A stretch of DNA of 23,657 nt from a virus: the IMG/VR virus record IMGVR_UViG_3300005747_001325, positions 1-23,657 of that record; one strand, 5' to 3'. The notes under the pieces are model-generated. The model saw only the letters and a program-made list of their open reading frames with translations, did not search any database and was not told the origin of the DNA. Positions within the stretch are counted from its first letter, which is position 1. Each line of letters starts with the position of its first letter. Positions 22,168 to 23,657 of this stretch are shown here, one piece after another. The position numbers were made by a program, and so were the translations under genes.

Positions 22168-22856
22168 ATCCTTAAAGCCTTTTTTTGATAGTCGGCGTAT
22201 GGCGGAACATTTACTTTATTCTCTTTTGCATATTGATGGTACTGTTCCTCGGTAGCTACTTTCACGCCTTTACCGGTCTGCTGGTATATCGTTACACCGG
22301 GTTGTGTCTGTAGGTATCTCATATAGTGATACGCATCAGCAAAATAATAACTATTCTTAGAGATAACTGTAGTTGGTATTTTTAGTGCGGCAGCTAACCA
22401 GGCCGTGCCGGAATCTATAGTTATATGCCGCTCCGACTTTTTCATTAGTCTTACAAGGCTATCAAGATCTGTGCACCTCAATGTGTCCTGGGGGTTGTTT
22501 AGCTTCTGAAGCTGCTCATCTATTTCTACGGGGCTTAGTGCTCGGTCTGCAGCATTGTTACTATTTGTTTTAAATTGGAAAGTGGAGTGTTCTGCTTTAG
22601 ATCGATTTGTAATACTAATTAAGGGTGCTTTATCAATACGCATTTTGTGTAATAGATCGGGCATTGTTTCGGTGATACGCCCATCGATATGCACAAACTC
22701 TGGGACCTCTACCTTTGCGATCTCTAGAATCTTTAATAGAGTGTTAAAGTCCCCTCGGTTATAATATACAGTCTTTATGGCGTAATGTTTAAAGTAACTG
22801 GCCAGGATAATACTATCGCCCAGTGCATCGAATATTCTATACAAGCTTACATTCAT
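22164..22856 (-). CDS. GT9-like (ADP-heptosyltransferase-type) glycosyltransferase
   Basis: 230 residues, GT-B-like. The N-terminal LYRIFDALGDSIILAS is the GD-containing start of GT9 enzymes, and RHITIDSGTAWLAAALKIPT then TVIS (about 143-166) matches their DTGxxHxAAAL-P nucleotide-binding stretch, with Trp where His is usual. Shorter than LPS heptosyltransferases (about 320-350). With the HldE-like pair in the same locus, ADP-heptose is a plausible donor. Coupled by ATGA overlaps. Confidence 0.75.
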   Translation of the reverse strand: MNVSLYRIFDALGDSIILASYFKHYAIKTVYYNRGDFNTLLKILEIAKVEVPEFVHIDGRITETMPDLLHKMRIDKAPLISITNRSKAEHSTFQFKTNSNNAADRALSPVEIDEQLQKLNNPQDTLRCTDLDSLVRLMKKSERHITIDSGTAWLAAALKIPTTVISKNSYYFADAYHYMRYLQTQPGVTIYQQTGKGVKVATEEQYHQYAKENKVNVPPYADYQKKALRI

Positions 22857-23566
22857 GATGTAAATTCTTTCATTCTAGTTTTTGTTTTTGCAAGGAAGTG
22901 GTTAATCTTCCCATCCGGTATTCCGAACGACCACATATAGTTCATACGATTCCATTGGTTGGATAGTTCAACTACATGTATATCATGTTTATTAATCATA
23001 AGGTTTAGATAAGGTTGTTCATTCATTCGAAGCGTATTTCTATATCTTTCTATCTCGAGCATACCCCCAAAGAGCTTTCGGGCTTTCAGTCTTCCCTCTT
23101 TAGTCCATAGAACCACACCACCATTTAAATATCTTTTCTCTAACGGAAATGTAGTAGACTTTTTAAACTGGATATTTCCATACGCTTCTAATTTACTTAT
23201 AGCGCTATTAATAAAGCCTTTCGGACTTCTAGGTCCACCTTCTTGGATCATGCCGATCTCTTTGATATTCTGGTCAAATATATTATCAGTAGTGTCAACA
23301 AGCGTGTCTATGTCTAGCATTAGTACCTTATCAAACTGATCAAAGTATGGATCAAGAAATACCCTGCAGGCTTCTAGATTCTGATTAGGGGCATGGATAG
23401 TTACCTTAGTAGACAATTCATATTTAACACCGATAGCTGCAGCATACTTTTTAGCTGACCGGATACCCAGATTAGCCCAGTGCGGAAATCCATCGGCTTC
23501 CTCTTTAATAATGTCTTTATTGTCACCGGTAAAAGGTAGATAGTATTGGTAGATTAGATTAGCCAT
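22853..23566 (-). CDS. GT8/GT32-like glycosyltransferase
   Basis: 237 residues: IYQYYLPF opening, KVLMLDIDTLVDTTDNIFD with DxD (Asp85, Asp87), EKRYLNGGVVLWTKEG (about 144-157) and a C-terminal QWNRMNYMWSFGIPDGKINH then FL. GT-A fold, nucleotide-sugar-dependent. Its C-terminus resembles that of the preceding partial gene, so the two are tandem paralogues. Start overlaps that gene's stop by eight bases. Confidence 0.82.
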   Translation of the reverse strand: MANLIYQYYLPFTGDNKDIIKEEADGFPHWANLGIRSAKKYAAAIGVKYELSTKVTIHAPNQNLEACRVFLDPYFDQFDKVLMLDIDTLVDTTDNIFDQNIKEIGMIQEGGPRSPKGFINSAISKLEAYGNIQFKKSTTFPLEKRYLNGGVVLWTKEGRLKARKLFGGMLEIERYRNTLRMNEQPYLNLMINKHDIHVVELSNQWNRMNYMWSFGIPDGKINHFLAKTKTRMKEFTS

Positions 23567-23657
23567 GCGTTTTCATCTTACCTTTTACCACATCGTTAAA
23601 GTGTGTAATCTTACCACGGTCACCGTCTGCTGCCCACTGGAAGTTTAGTTTATTCCA
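23559..23657 (-). CDS. C-terminus of a second GT8-like transferase, cut by window edge
   Basis: Only the last 32 residues are present (WNKLNFQWAADGDRGKITHF, then NDVVKGKMKTHG). They align with the C-terminal end of the next gene (WNRMNYMW...GKINHFL...KTRMKEF), which identifies a paralogue of the same transferase family. Stop codon overlaps the next start (ATGGCTAA). Confidence 0.7.
   Translation of the reverse strand, partial: WNKLNFQWAADGDRGKITHFNDVVKGKMKTHG

Noticed and set aside
1-23657. CRISPR array, insertion sequence or integrase/attachment site
   Set aside because: No regularly spaced repeats, transposase-like protein, integrase or flanking direct repeats were seen on reading; the tRNA shows no sign of a duplicated 3' end.

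Overview
The window is a piece of a T4-like (Tevenvirinae-type) contractile-tailed phage genome. The evidence is a recognisable T4-style baseplate/tail module (gp5, gp27, gp53, gp48, gp4, a gp19/gp54-fold tube protein, a gp26/gp51-type protein and a tape measure candidate), a gp32 single-stranded DNA-binding protein, the late-transcription co-activator gp33, and consensus T4 late promoters (TATAAATA) on both strands. The gene styles resemble marine/cyanophage-type T4-like viruses. The host cannot be fixed from the sequence, but heptose-activating enzymes, a GT9-type transferase and a glycine-zipper envelope protein point to a Gram-negative host.

Layout. (1) 1-4174, minus strand: late baseplate operon gp48 > gp53 > gp27-like > gp5, read from a perfect TATAAATA promoter at 4167-4174. 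(2) 4183-8594, plus strand: gp4, a conserved virion-type protein, a tube-fold protein, a gp26-like protein carrying an apparent programmed -1 frameshift, and the tape measure candidate, closed by a strong hairpin at 8599-8628. (3) 8792-10745, minus strand: gp32 with its own sigma70-type promoter, gp33, a basic conserved protein and a small membrane protein. (4) 10770-16794, mostly minus strand: a typical accessory region of small genes (WYL_2/Sm-like, Api92-like, SNase-type nuclease, SprT-like metalloprotease, glycine-zipper protein, tRNA-Arg(TCT), several proteins under 60 residues), with one plus-strand late gene for an EF-hand, two-helix membrane protein. Four promoters here share an unusual extended design (a G-rich box abutting TTTACA, 17-base spacer, TAtatt-like -10, common leader). 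(5) 16831-23657, minus strand: a tightly coupled glycan locus of eleven genes (one cut by the window edge): GT8-like, GT25-like, GT9-like and other transferases, a SAM methyltransferase, a cupin, and a heptose kinase/nucleotidyltransferase pair that together look like a split HldE.

How it works together. The tail genes build baseplate and tube; gp33 with the late promoters explains their timing; gp32 serves replication; the host-type promoters probably serve early accessory genes. The glycan locus looks like a self-contained pathway to activate a sugar (probably heptose) and build a short decorated oligosaccharide, either on the virion or on the host envelope. This locus and the -1 frameshift in the tail chaperone gene are the two most interesting signals.
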